From positions 36,425,652 through 36,489,651 of the forward strand of contig JASWHV010000012.1 in the NCBI GenBank assembly GCA_030760725.1: a DNA stretch of 64,000 bases. Direction: 5' to 3'. The stretch is from Neostapfia colusana (taxonomy: Eukaryota > Streptophyta > Magnoliopsida > Poales > Poaceae). The position numbers were made by a program, and so were the translations under genes. Shown in pieces: positions 1-11,177 of the stretch (the first letter of the stretch is position 1; each line of letters starts with the position of its first letter). The notes under the pieces are model-generated. The model saw only the letters and a list, made by a program, of their open reading frames with translations. It did no database searches and was not told the origin of the DNA.

Positions 1-3000
1 GACCGATGTATCGGGGTGCCAACTTTCCTCTCACCCCAAATCTGTTTACGCCCTTCATTGGAGACACCCGTAGGTATACGTGATCTCCAACTTCCAATTG
101 TAATGGGCACCTTCTCCGGTCCGCATATTGTTTCTGACGGGATTGAGCGGCTTTTAGGTTCGCTTGAATCAGTCGAACCTTTTCTTCCGCGTTGTTGACG
201 AGGTCAATCCTGAAGGTAACCCTTTCGCCAGACTCACACCAGTTCAATGGTGTGCGGCATCTCCTACCGTATAGCGCCTCGTAAGGTGCCATCTTGATGC
301 TGGCTTGGTACCCATTATTGTACGAGAACTCGGCTAACGGCAAGTGATCATCCCAATTCTTGCCGTGGTTGATAGCGCAAGCTCGTAGCATGTCTTCTAG
401 GATCTGATTTACCCGCTCCGTTTGCCCATCCGTCTGCAGGTGGTAGGCTGAACTACGGATCAGCTTCGTCCCCAAGGCAGCGTGCAGCTGCTCCCAAAAA
501 CGGGACACAAATAAAGTGCCCCGATCCGATATGATGGTACGGGGTACGCCGTACAAGCATAGGATCCGTGAGATGTGCAGTTCAGCGTACTTCTTGGCGT
601 TGTAGTTGGTGTTGAACGGGATGAAATGGGCAACTTTGGTGAGCCGATCGACGATCACCCACACAGAATCATGTTTTAGCAAGGTGGTGGGTAAACCGAC
701 GATGAAGTCCATGTTCACATCTTCCCATTTCCAGGCAGGAATGCCCAGTGGTTGTAGCAGTCCCGGTTTCCGCATGTGGTCTGCCTTCACCCTTCGACAT
801 GTATCACACTCGGACACGTATTTTGCAGTCTCACGCTTCATCCGTGTCCACCAAAACTTGCTTCGGAGTTCTTGATACATTTTGTTGCTGCCGGGGTGAA
901 TAGAGAACTTTGATAAATGAGCCTCATCAAAGATCTTCTTTCGTAGTTCCGGGTTTCGGGGTACGACGATCCGGTCCTTGAACCATAGGACGCCGTCTCC
1001 GTCCTTCCGGAAACATTTCAACTCCCCACTGTCTACACGTCTCCGCAAATGTGACATACCCTTGTCATTCTTCTGGGCTGCCGCTATCTCTTCACGGATG
1101 GTGGGGATCAAAGATAGGTTGTAGAGAGCTCCGTGTGGAATCACATGTAGTGGTGGTTCGCTCTCTTCCAACGGTGTGATGGTCAGATTGTTGACGTGTG
1201 ACTTGCGACTCAGCGCATCCGCCACTACGTTTGCCTTGCCCGGATGATAATGGATCTCTATCTCGTAATACTTTATCAGTTCTAACCATCTTCGTTGCCT
1301 CATGTTCAGCTCTTTCTGAGTGAATATGTACTTGAGGCTTTTGTGGTCGGTATATAAATGTACGAGGTTACCGAGTAGGTAGTGCCTCCACATTTTTAGT
1401 GCAAGTACCACGGCAGCGAGCTCCAAGTCGTGAGTTGGATAATTTTGCTCATGGTTTCTAAGCTGCTGTGATCCATACGTGACCACTCTTCGGTCTTGCA
1501 TTAGCACACATCCGAGCCCAATGCCGGATGCATCGCAGTACACATCGAACGGTTTTGTTGTGTCTGGCTGCGCCAAAACCGGTGCTGATGTCAGGTGCTT
1601 GACTAAAGCCTTGAATGCTGCTTCACATGCTGGACTCCAAACATATTTGGTAGCCTTCTTCAGCAGCTCTGTCATTGGCTTGGCAATCTTCAAGAAGTTC
1701 GGGATGAACCTCCGATAATATCCCACGAGTCCGAGGAAACTCCGTACCTCGTGAACAGTTCTCAGGGATTTCCAATTCAGCACTTGAGTGATCTTGCTCG
1801 GGTCCACAGCGATACCCTCCGCTGAGATGATATGCCCGAGGAAAGGCACTTGCAATATCCAAAATTCGCATTTGCTGAATTTTGCGTATAACTTGTGATC
1901 CCGCAGCCGTTGCAAGACTATACACAGATGTTTCTTGTGATCTTCCTCCGACTTGGAATATACCAGGATGTCGTCGATGAAGACCACGACAAACTTGTCC
2001 AGCTCCGGCATGAATACCGAGTTCATTAAGTACATGAAGTGAGCTGGAGCATTGGTGAGGTCGAAGGACATAACCAGGTACTCATAAAGTCCGTACCTCG
2101 TCGAGAAAGCCGTCTTCAGAATGTCCTCAACCCTTATCTTAATCTGATGGTACCCAGATCTTAAATCCATCTTGGAAAAGATCTTTGCTTCGACCAACTG
2201 ATCAAACAACATGTCGATCCGTGGCAATGGGTACTTGTTCTTGATATTTACGGCATTTAATGGACGATAGTCCACGCAAAGCCGCAACGTCTCACCCTTC
2301 TTCTTGACAAATAACGCCGAACAGCCCCATGGCGAGGAGCTCGGCCTAATAAAACTCTTCTCCAGGAGGTCCGTGAGCTGAGTCTTTAGTTCAGCCAACT
2401 CCTTGGGCGCCATCTTGTACGGCCTTCGGGAGATTGGCGTGGTTCCCGGTGCAAGTTCAATCTTGAACTCTACCTCTCTATCAGGCGGCATCCCCGGCAA
2501 ATCGTCCGGGAATACATCAGGGAACTCTCGGACCACTGGAATATCTTCCAATCTGATGGTTGTGGCTTGATAGACACTTGGAAGTTTTATTTCTGGCCTG
2601 TCCAGAAATAATGAGTGAGACTCGTGCACTTCTGAGTTCAAGTGCATGACTCGGAGGACGGTGTCTAAAACAGCGCCGTGGCGGGTTAACCACGACATCC
2701 CTAAGATGACATCGACCTTTTGTCCCTCTAAAATTATGAGAGACGTAGGGTAAACTCTACCCTCTAAGCACAATGGCGCTTTTGGGACCATCATGCTTGC
2801 TGAAATTTTCCCACCCGGTGAACAGATCACATAAGGACTATCGGTGGGTAGTATTTGCAAGCTATACTTATCAATGAAAGCTTGGCTAATGAAGCTATGC
2901 GTGGCGCCTGAATCAAATAGTACTATAGCGGGATGCTGGTGGAGTTGGAACATACCCGCAAGGATTGGCTCGCCCTCCGGCACGTCCTCAATGGCAAGCT
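1..3000 (-). CDS. pol: Pol of gypsy copy A: protease, reverse transcriptase, RNase H, integrase (open to window edge)
   Basis: I translated this strand base by base and found one frame with no stop from gag down to position 1. Protease carries DSGA at 2903-2914. Reverse transcriptase has the FIDD box near 1971-1982. RNase H has YCDASG near 1523-1540. Integrase has an HHCC zinc-binding region around 790-920 and catalytic acids near 706 (MDF), 524 (SDRG) and 416 (TERVNQ); the last two are 35 residues apart, as in DD35E integrases. Gag and pol share one frame, so a Gag-Pol polyprotein is expected. The frame reaches the GPY-like region at the left edge. Despite the gag frameshifts, this pol looks structurally competent. 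Confidence 0.85.
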
Positions 3001-4197
3001 GGTGGACGGTGCCGGGCCAAGGGTTTGCCCGCCGCGCATTAGTAGGGTTCCGGGGTTGATTCCTCCCCGGAAACTGTGGTGCCACTCCGCCGCCTTGCCT
3101 CTCCGGGCAACTGCTCGCGAAGTGTCCTGGATGACCACACTTGTAACATGTGGCCGCTGCTGGTGGAGTGCTCGGTGGACGAAAGCCCGGCATGCGTTGC
3201 TGAGGTGCAAATGCACGCGGCATCGCCCGCTGCTTATGTTGTGGTTGCGGTGGTGCTGGCAGTGCCGGCCGGAATGCCGGTGAAGAGTACGGCCGACTGC
3301 GGAACGGCATCGACCGCTGTGGTGGTTGCCAGCGTGGACCTGATGGTGGGCGATTCACCATCCGAAACTTCTGAGAAGGACCGCCTCCTTCTCCACTGCT
3401 CTGCGGTGCGCTTCGCTTTCTCTCCGCCGCTGCTAACTCCTTGCCGGAGTCCTCCTGAACAATCGCAGCATCAATGATGTCGTTGAGGCTGCCGCGATTG
3501 AACATCGCCAACTTGTCCTTCAGGAGCGGGTTAAGCCCCTGGTAAAATTGGTCCCGCCGCTTCTCGTCGGTATCTGCGTGATACGACGCATAAAGCGCGA
3601 GATCATTGAACGCTCTGGAGTATTCCAGCGCGTTCCGGCTCCCTTGCTGCAGGTGTAAGAACTCCTGCATCTTCCTCTTCATTAAACCTGGCGGTATATG
3701 ATAGGCCCTGAAGGCCGTCCGGAACTCTGTCCAGGTCATCACTCGGTCGGTGGGCTGTGAAGCACAGAAGTTGGCCCACCATACGCTCGCGGATCCTTGG
3801 AGCTGTTGGACCGCGAACTGAGTCTTGCGCTGCTCGCTTATTTGGAGCAGCCCGAACTTCATTTCTATGGCGCGGAGTGTCCGCGTCAAGTGGTTCATCC
3901 GCCCTTGAGAATACCGGGGGATGAGTTGCCAGGAAGTCGGAGTAGGAGCCCTGTTGACGCTCCTCACGGTCTTGACGTCTCTGGGCGAGAGGTATTCTCA
4001 ATAAGCGTCTGCAGCAACTCTGTGTGTTGCTGATGCGAGCCCGCCATTGCTGCGACGATGTCGGCCAATGTAACCGTTGGCAGTGGCGGTGGCGGTGTTT
4101 GCTGTTGTAGTCCCGAGGAGTCCTCGGGAGGTGGTTGGGAGGTCTCTCCCCCTTGACTGGTACCCCCAACGTCAGGGTTGGCACGAGTACGCGTCAT
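3001..4197 (-). pseudogene. gag: gag of gypsy copy A, two frameshifts in the N-terminal part
   Basis: Nucleocapsid-type Gag that would package element RNA. The start is the ATG at 4197 (MTRTRAN), shared with copy B. The core includes the retrotransposon-gag signature around WWANF and TEFRTAF, and a CX2CX4HX4C zinc knuckle (CYKCGHPGHFASSC) near 3108-3149. Against copy B there are two breaks: a shift near 3965, after which the initial frame soon stops, and a 5-base loss near 3888 just after DEPLDAD. From about 3890 onward the frame is continuous into pol. Copy B's gag spans the same region without these two breaks, so A could only make a full Gag if both shifts were bypassed. Confidence 0.85.
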
Positions 4198-4469
4198 TCT
4201 GAAATTCGAAACAGCAGCAATTAGCACATGTCTTACTTAAAATTCCATAAGCAACAGTAGGTATTGAAGTGACACATGATTAATTTGCACAACATTTACA
4301 TATATTGATAAAGCCTAAACTTTATACAAGATACATTATTCTCGGATCTCCGAGAAGTTGTGTTCATGTCGTCACTACGTATACATACGCTACTGTCTAC
4401 ACGACATGTCACCGATTACAAAAGTTGGGTTACGCTACCCTGGCTGCCCTACTTGGCAACCATAACCCC
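4198..4469 (-). other. Spacer between ORF0 and gag with a splice-acceptor-like end
   Basis: On the minus strand this 272-base spacer ends in a T-rich tract and CAG (TTTCGAATTTCAG, ending at 4199), one base before the gag ATG. A branch-point-like GCTAATT lies about 30 bases upstream. Copy B has the same arrangement at its gag start. No reading frame crosses the spacer. Splicing is an inference from sequence shape only. Confidence 0.45.
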
Positions 4470-5414
4470 CTACTCGGAGTAGAACTCGACCTCCTGCAGT
4501 TCGTCCTCCTCCGGTACCTCTGCTGGTGGTTCTGGATCTACCACCTCTTCACCCATCCCGGGTTCTCCCATTGCTGGAAGGCCCAAGACCACCGGTATGC
4601 CCAATACCGGAGGCACGAGGTACTGCAAAGCATGCACCTCGTCCATAGCCTGGTTGTAGTCCTCTTCCCAGCCTTTTCCTTCCTCAATGGCGTCGTCCCG
4701 CTCTTGAGCAAGGTCCTCATTCTGCTGGGTTAGGGTCTGCACCAGTTCTTGTAACGCCGCGATATCGACACGGCTTTTTCTCTTCGCCTTCTTCAGACGA
4801 TGCAACTGATTGTGTTGTTCATTCAGTCGCTTGATCGTCGGAAGGAGCACATTGCGGAGTGCGCTGTGAGCACTTTCGAAATGGTCCCCACGGCTTGTGG
4901 TCTCCTTGAGCTTTGTGGTGAGATGTTCCGTATGAACAGCTTGGCTGTCCATCACGGCGTTTCCCGCCCTCATCTGGAGGCTGAGATTTGCCTCCGCGGG
5001 GTTGTACCTTGGGCAACTAGGGTCCGTTGCCTCCAGGTACCTCTCTTCCCACACATGCTGAGCTCGTCCCTCCACCGGAACGAGTGCGTAAGGAGTGCCC
5101 TCCATAGCCTGCACGTGTAGTTGGCAGAAACGTGACACAGTGTCACGGGCTGCCACTTGCCACATCCCTTCCGGTTGTCTTCCTCTCACTGTGACGGTGA
5201 ATGGCACCCAACCGCGTGGCGTAGGTCCTGCAGGAACCTCGACATGGATCATCCACGTCTTGTTCCCCTCTTCGCCTTCTTCCTTGGCGAAGTATTGCGG
5301 CATCTGGTTGTACCCGAAATATTGGAGCATTTGCCACAATGCTTCCGGGTAGCCGCTACGGTGAGAACAGTGGGAAACCACCCACCCGTTCTCTAACTGT
5401 TTATCTGCTGTCAT
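4470..5414 (-). CDS. ORF0: extra protein encoded upstream of gag (copy A, intact)
   Basis: A 314-codon frame starting at the ATG at 5414 and running in the same direction as gag-pol. The N-terminal ~170 residues look globular and are rich in aromatic residues and glycine. Residues about 190-270 look like a coiled coil with many Leu, Gln, Glu and Lys. The C-terminus is acidic and proline-containing. No zinc knuckle, signal peptide or membrane segment is visible. Copy B has a clear but frameshifted homologue (50427-51383), and element C has an architecturally similar frame, so this is an element gene, not a chance ORF. From memory, rice RIRE3/RIRE8-type elements were reported with an orf0 before gag; this may be its equivalent. 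Function unknown. Confidence 0.8.
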   Translation of the reverse strand: MTADKQLENGWVVSHCSHRSGYPEALWQMLQYFGYNQMPQYFAKEEGEEGNKTWMIHVEVPAGPTPRGWVPFTVTVRGRQPEGMWQVAARDTVSRFCQLHVQAMEGTPYALVPVEGRAQHVWEERYLEATDPSCPRYNPAEANLSLQMRAGNAVMDSQAVHTEHLTTKLKETTSRGDHFESAHSALRNVLLPTIKRLNEQHNQLHRLKKAKRKSRVDIAALQELVQTLTQQNEDLAQERDDAIEEGKGWEEDYNQAMDEVHALQYLVPPVLGIPVVLGLPAMGEPGMGEEVVDPEPPAEVPEEDELQEVEFYSE

Positions 5415-6919
5415 CTATAAAAATATATTTGAGAAATGTCAAATATTTATTTAAACAGTAAACCATTGAGTTATGACATAAGTCATGTCATTGAACCCAT
5501 AAAACTTGGAAACATAGTTCAAATTTTAAACAAATTTGACTGCTGATCTGCTGTTCTCATGACAGCCTTGACCAGTTTCCATTTCAATCTGATTTAGGCC
5601 ATGTTAAAAGCAAAACTAAGTCTGGGGCTCAACATCAAAGCTAAAACTAACTTCAATATCTTTCCAGAAAGTATTTGCTTGGCCTAATATCTGTTCCGGT
5701 TCAAAAGTTATGAGATGTCAAAGTTAACAGAATTTCTGGAAACAATTGAACAGCACCTCCCTGCCTTAGGTACTGATTTGATCCAAGAATCCCAGTTAAT
5801 TCTGTTCCTAATCTGACAAAACTTTATGTTACAAAGTTGTAAACCATCTCATAAGATTTCCAGAACTACCTCATTTTCTATTTTTGGATTTTTAAGCAGG
5901 AAGTTATGCTTAATTTACAGAGAGTTTACAGAGAGTCTTTGCTCTGCCCTGTTTTCTGGACAGTTTCAACTCTACTGCATTTTTCGATTGGTTAAGGGAT
6001 GAAACACCTCTGGACCTCAACAGAAACGTTGTAACGCTCTTCCAAAGCTTTCCAGAAATGTATCATACGACCCCAACCTCGAAAGAACGCAACCTCTAAC
6101 CTCTGATTAACTTCAGCCTTGATTCAGCTAAAAACAGAGTGCTCTGTCCTTAACAACCTATAAGTTGAAAACTTGTTAACTTTGAATATCCTGTTTGAGG
6201 AAAGGAGTTACACCAAGTTTTACTGCTTTGGGTCAAAACCTTCAAGTTTTTAAATGAATTTGTTCGTTTAGTTGGGTGTGACGTCGATGCGTCACCAGAT
6301 TATGTCAGTACTACGCCCTCACAAAGGAAAAACCTATACCGGACTTAGCCGGCTTCGTTAGTTCAGTGGCACTACTCATCACTCACACACGGATGCTACA
6401 CGTCTACCGTTTCATGGTCAGGCTACCTGAAGAAACTCAAACAATCATCAGACTCGGCTGCACACCGAGCCCGGAATCCATACAGTTAGTACACCCAGCC
6501 GTCATCACTCGCCCGGATGTTCTCAAGCCAAACACGCCTTGAGTTCCGTGTTCACGATTCAGACCACGTGACGGGGTCTCCCAAGTTGCACCACGCACGC
6601 CAGGGACAGACGTTGCTCAAATACCCCAAACGACATGAAGAGTCGTAGAGGATATAAAAGCGAGTCGGGTTACCTGCCACCCGTGGGGCTCCACCCTTCA
6701 GCTTGTGCGCACTGGTGGACAGCGCTTACGTGCACCCCCCAAGACATGAACGTCCCGAGATGCACGATTTCCCGACATAACAAATAGATTAATATGCCAC
6801 TTTCTATACGCTAATAACATCCTTATACGGGCTACTAACTCGTTCCTCACTGGATTTTTTTTTTGAAAAAGAAGACCTTTGTACTGTGTTGAACCTCAAG
6901 CGAGCTCTGATACCAGCGC
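5415..6919 (-). other. 5' leader of gypsy copy A
   Basis: About 1.5 kb between primer site and ORF0 with no credible coding frame. The part up to about 6290 matches copy B at 51384-52258, and the rest matches copy B at 62034-62663, where element C interrupts it. Just before ORF0 the minus strand reads TTTTTATAG then ATG, another acceptor-like junction. A donor-like GTGAGG on the minus strand (6845-6850) is kept in copy B (62595-62600). Confidence 0.7.
6904..6915 (-). other. Primer binding site, initiator tRNA-Met type (copy A)
   Basis: The minus strand reads TGGTATCAGAGC, the usual primer site complementary to the 3' end of plant initiator tRNA-Met. Four bases (GCGC) separate it from the LTR edge at 6920. 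It fixes the element's orientation and LTR boundary. Confidence 0.9.
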
Positions 6920-9125
6920 TGACACGACCCCACGGTCCTGTCGAGCCAGGATCACGCTGAGGGGTGCTGCGTTGCATAGCACCGGATAACACACGTCAAA
7001 GGTACAAAGCGGAAGCAGAAATTTTATTACATAAACAGGTTTATGAACATGTTTACATCAAAATAAGTTTAGTCTACACTCACGGGCGTAGACTAAGCAT
7101 CAAGTGCACGTTCAGCCCTTGAACGTGTCCTTGCTAGCACACACGCACACTAACTCTGCGGCGTGCACGACTCCCACTCGACGGGGTTCCCCTCCTGGGG
7201 TTCCGTCTCCTCTTCGGGAGTCCCTTCCTCATAGAACCCTGCAAAAGCTTCAAACACAAGCAGTGAGCACGAAGGCTCAGCAAGTCTGACCCGTCTCACC
7301 TAAGCATGGAACTTCTACATGAGGGTAATGGGTTACATGAGGTAAAAATCATTTGCAAGGACTCGCCTAATTAGTAGAACCTTACTTTCAAGTTTTAGCA
7401 GCAGGTTATGGAGAACCTTACGCTAGGGCACATGAGAGAGCCGCAATCAAACAAGAAACGCATTTCTCTCATGTACTTTGCCCAAAGTTGAAAAGAACTT
7501 TAGTTAGCTCTAAACTACAGCATATCATTAACAATCAATGTCCATCTTTCAATCAGCAACATTTTAACATGTGACTAGCCTGTTCTTTCTACGTCACGGT
7601 ACAGTGAACAAGTGGTACTTACTGACCGCGAGGGACGGCGATTATAATCGATTTACACCTGCAGGGTTACCCGAACAACCCGTCAAGTACGCCCGTACTC
7701 GATGTTGCCTACAACAACCATCACGGATGCCGTACGCGACTACCTTTCACCCGTTAGCCGAATGTTGAACCGGTCCAATCGTCCCGAGCAAGAGGTCTCT
7801 GCACGCGCATCTCAGAGCCGCCAGCCAATTTACACCTCGAGCTCTCAACCTACCCTTTGAACGACCAGCTATGCCTCAACACCCAGCTACCCGAGTTACA
7901 TCAGTTTCCCGGTTCCCATATAGCCAGTAGGTCTTCGGTACTGTTCTAGCTTGTTCAACAGGCCCGCACACGGCTCGGTCCTCAATCGACACAAGCGGAG
8001 CTACAGCACACAGGCCCCAAAGTCCTGCTGCCCTTACTCTCCGCTTGGTCTCATTTTCTTGCCATGTGTTTCATGTGCTATCACTACCCGAGTCGAGTGC
8101 CTCTAGCCTATGCTCGCGAGTAGTTCCAACTACTCGACTTGTACCGAATCCTACTCTATCTTAGCAATGCAGTGGCTAACGAGGTTTTCAATCCTAACCC
8201 CAACCCATGGTTTTCTTGGCTATGCAGTTGGGTTTCCAATCAAGATTCTAATGCAAAGAATCACAACAACATTCAAAGATGTGCTCAAAACAATAAACAT
8301 TTGTAAAAAGGTTAATGCAAACCGGAGCTTGCCTTGCTGCTCTTGGTCGTAGGCTAGCTGCTCCTCCGGAGTAACGAAGTCTAGGACTTCGGGTTCCTCC
8401 TCGACCTTAGCGACTACATGATAGAAGCAATACATGTATTAATTTAATGCATTTGCATTAGGTTTGAAGTTGTGAAGTCTATAACTTTTGCTAGACCGAC
8501 CTGACCTAATGACTGTGAAACTTTTATTGTGGCTTGGTTACAACCTAAACAGAGACTTGGTCAAGTTTTAGTTGCAGTAAAGCTCATTTGAGCCCTCCAC
8601 AATTAATTATGTCCTTGACCTTAATTGGAATTCTTATGGTGTTCTAGGAATTTTCATGAAACAAACTATGACTTTCTGAAAACTAGATTTTCAGAGGGTT
8701 CTAATGGAGTTGGTCTCACTTAATTTGGGATTCCTAACTAAAGATATGAGCTAAACAATTTCAGAGAAAATTCTGAAAATGTTTCTGAACATTTTCTAAT
8801 TTCTCTGGAACAGTTCACTAATCACACCCTTAGGTGGATCAAATGAGCTCAAATGGATCTGAAATTTTTATGGTAGTTCAGGGATATTTTGGTGAACATC
8901 CCAGCAAAATTTCAGGATTTTCCTCCAAAGAATTCTCCAGTTTAAAATCCCTAACTGTTTAAACTTTGAGGAATTAATTCTGGAGAATTAAGGGTTTTCA
9001 TGAAGTGAAACTTGATTTGCTGAAAAGTTCCCAAAGGGCTGAATCCAGCAAAATTTGGTTCACTCAATTTGGAGCTTTCTAGCCAAAGTTATGAGGATTT
9101 GAAGTTTGGAAGAATTCTGAAAATC

Positions 9126-9145
9126 GGGGGGGGGGGGGGGGGGGG
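9126..9145. repeat. Homopolymer of 20 G inside an LTR
   Basis: An uninterrupted G run within the copy A LTR. The matching places in the E and copy B LTRs read only GAAAATCGAAG and GAAAATCGGG, so the run expanded in this copy. Its true length may be misassembled. Confidence 0.9.
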
Positions 9146-9174
9146 AAAGTTTAAACTCTCGGGGGCCCGCGGGG

Positions 9175-9257
9175 ACACGTGTCGAGCGCGGAGGTGCCCG
9201 GCACACCGGAGCTACCACACGTGTCGAGAGCGGAGGTGTCCGGCACACCGGAGCTCA
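9175..9257. repeat. Tandem duplication of a 42-base unit with CACGTG-type cores
   Basis: Two adjacent copies starting at 9175 and 9217, each beginning ACACGTGTCGAG and ending GGCACACCGGAGCT, with about two differences. Each unit has the palindromic core ACACGTGT, similar to plant G-box elements. A regulatory role in the LTR is possible but not shown. Confidence 0.8.
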
Positions 9258-11066
9258 CAGGGTATTGGCGCGCCAGTACAACCGATCCCCGGCCACACCC
9301 GATCCCGATTTAAATTCTTTAGCCGCTGACACATGGGCCAGCCAGCTTCGTCTTCCTCCCGCCGTTCTCTCGCGCCCGAGCCGCCGATCTCGCCAGAGCA
9401 GACCCGGAGCTCGCCGGATCGCCGCTGCCGGACCTCCCCATGGGCTGAAACTCGCCGCCAGGGGGTTGTCGACGTCGAGGAACACGTCGGTGGTGTCAGG
9501 TCGGGCTGGGGGTGACCGGAAATAGCTCGGCGACGTGCCGCGGCCTCGGTTGAGGTTCGGCACCGTCGACCGTGGCTTCTAAACCCGCCAACACCTCGAA
9601 CAAACGGCCCTATAGAATCAGTGTACCTCTAGGAAGCTCGACAAGGTGCCAAAAGGGTTTAGAAATGGCGGCAAGTCGGTCGGCACCGTGTGACCGATCG
9701 TGCCCGCCATGACCGCCCTCGATCGAGCTCAAAATTCGTCACTCCTAGACAGTTTCACGCCACGGATGCAGAAAAGAACTTGATCGCCGGCTAGTCCAGC
9801 GTCTATGTGCAAGATTTGATAACCTCCGAAAGATCATAGAGCGAGAATTTAAAGAAACCGTACCGGAAGCTTGGGTTACGGTCGCCGGAGCAAAAACTAG
9901 AAATTCTCTGCGGATTCTTCACGGTTGGCTTCCAAACTTGGAGGAGAGCAGAACGGTGGTCGCGCGCTCCTGTTGCCTCTCTTGCTGGACCGTGTAAACG
10001 CCTGTGGAACGCTATCCACGGGCGCCTGACTCTCGGCTGAGGCTAGGTCGCCGCGGTGGCGGCGATCGCTCTTGGGCAAAGGAGGTCGGAACTCGGGGTT
10101 TCTGGTGTTGGGGAGGTGAAGTGCGACCTCAGGTGGCTGTCTAGCAGCTCAGGGACGAAGGAGGAGATGGTTTTGCTGATTTTCCCGATTGAGCAGAGAG
10201 CTGCGGCGAGAGACAATGCCACTGCTCGGGTTTGCCCGCGAGAAGATAAAGTCGGCCGACTCCTGCTCGGCTGAGGCGGTGCCGGTCGCGTGGGGGCGCG
10301 AGCAAGCCGCCCTGGGCGCCAGCGCGCGGAGGGGGAAGCAGCTGGTGGCGCCGGTAGCTGCTCGGTGGCACAGCCGACAGCTGCTCGGTGGAATTTCCCA
10401 CCGAGACTGACTTTGGTTGCAAGTTTCTCCCTCTTCCCTCTATGACATGTGGGTCCCACCCGGGGCTTTAACCTCTGAAATTTACTCCTAATTACTGTAG
10501 TGAACAGTGAACCCCATAATACCCCTGGTGATTCAGATTATTCACCCTTGAGCCATTCGAATTGAATAGGATTCGATTTGGGTTTGGTTTGAGTGAATTT
10601 CAGCACAAGTGCCGTTTTGAATTCAAATGAAGTTTGAATTTGCCCCACTTAGCTCATGTCAAGATCAACTCCAAATGGAGTGAAAATTGGTGTGTGGGCT
10701 CACAAAAATGTGCTGAGTAAGAATATGCCTCCCACTTTTAAATTCATGGGATAAAAACAGTTTGAATTTGAATATGGTTTCAAACTGCCCTCTTCCTAAT
10801 TATACCCAAAATGACCTCAAAAAGGTTTTGAATTTGGGTGAAACTTGGCATGGACATCCTTAGCAAAGTGTAGGAGTTTTCATATGTCCAGCCCATCTAT
10901 ATCACATGTGGGAAATACCACTTTTGCAATATGTGAGTTTGTTCTCTAATGAGCATGTTTATAATTGTTACTTGCTCTTCATTTGTGTTCATCATCCTGC
11001 CTCACATGAGGTGTGTGGTCTGGTGATGAACACTGCAAATGTGTATCAAAAACTGAGGCCCTTACA

Positions 11067-11177
11067 ATCATAGACCTTATGTGGGCTTAATGACTACTCC
11101 TCACTCGACTACTTCTAAATTTTCAGAATAGGCTCTTTTCGAGCGTGCTATTCCCAATGCGGCTCTAATACCATGTC
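11067..11177 (-). other. Leader fragment of element D with primer site
   Basis: A short strip between the outer end of copy A and the LTR of element D. At 11161-11173 the minus strand reads TGGTATTAGAGCC, a primer site with one change from the usual sequence, followed by a four-base spacer and LTR D. Copy A thus inserted into D's leader; the rest of D lies left of the window. Confidence 0.8.

Larger units (their letters stand above)
1..11066 (-). mobile_element. Ty3/gypsy LTR retrotransposon, copy A (3' end lies outside the window)
   Basis: Read on the minus strand the order is 5' LTR (11066-6920), primer site, leader, ORF0, gag, then protease, reverse transcriptase, RNase H and integrase, which is the Ty3/gypsy order. 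The element leaves the window inside the integrase C-terminal region, so its chromodomain and 3' LTR are not seen. It closely matches copy B, which has a chromodomain-like end, so A is probably a chromovirus-type element. The LTR outer end CCCTTACA is followed by ATCAT, the expected 5 bp target duplication, but its partner lies outside. A is inserted in the leader of element D. Confidence 0.9.
6920..11066 (-). repeat. 5' LTR of gypsy copy A (4147 bp)
   Basis: Bounded on the plus strand by TGACACGACC after the primer site and CCCTTACA at the outer end; on the minus strand it therefore runs TGTAAGGG to GTCA. It aligns block by block with copy B's LTRs (20582-24628 and 62664-64000) and with the E half-LTR (15801-18201). 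The GC-rich stretch 9120-10450 gives several open frames on both strands, but none resembles a protein and none is kept between copies, so I call no gene. It holds a run of 20 G (9126-9145) and a tandem duplication (9175-9257). Confidence 0.9.

Noticed and set aside
1479..3477. Plus-strand frames up to 133 codons opposite copy A gag-pol
   Set aside because: Antisense shadows; the minus strand carries recognisable retrotransposon domains throughout.
9060..10459. Several overlapping open frames of 60-138 codons on both strands in the GC-rich part of the copy A LTR
   Set aside because: High GC makes chance open frames likely; no recognisable protein features and not kept in the copy B or E LTRs.
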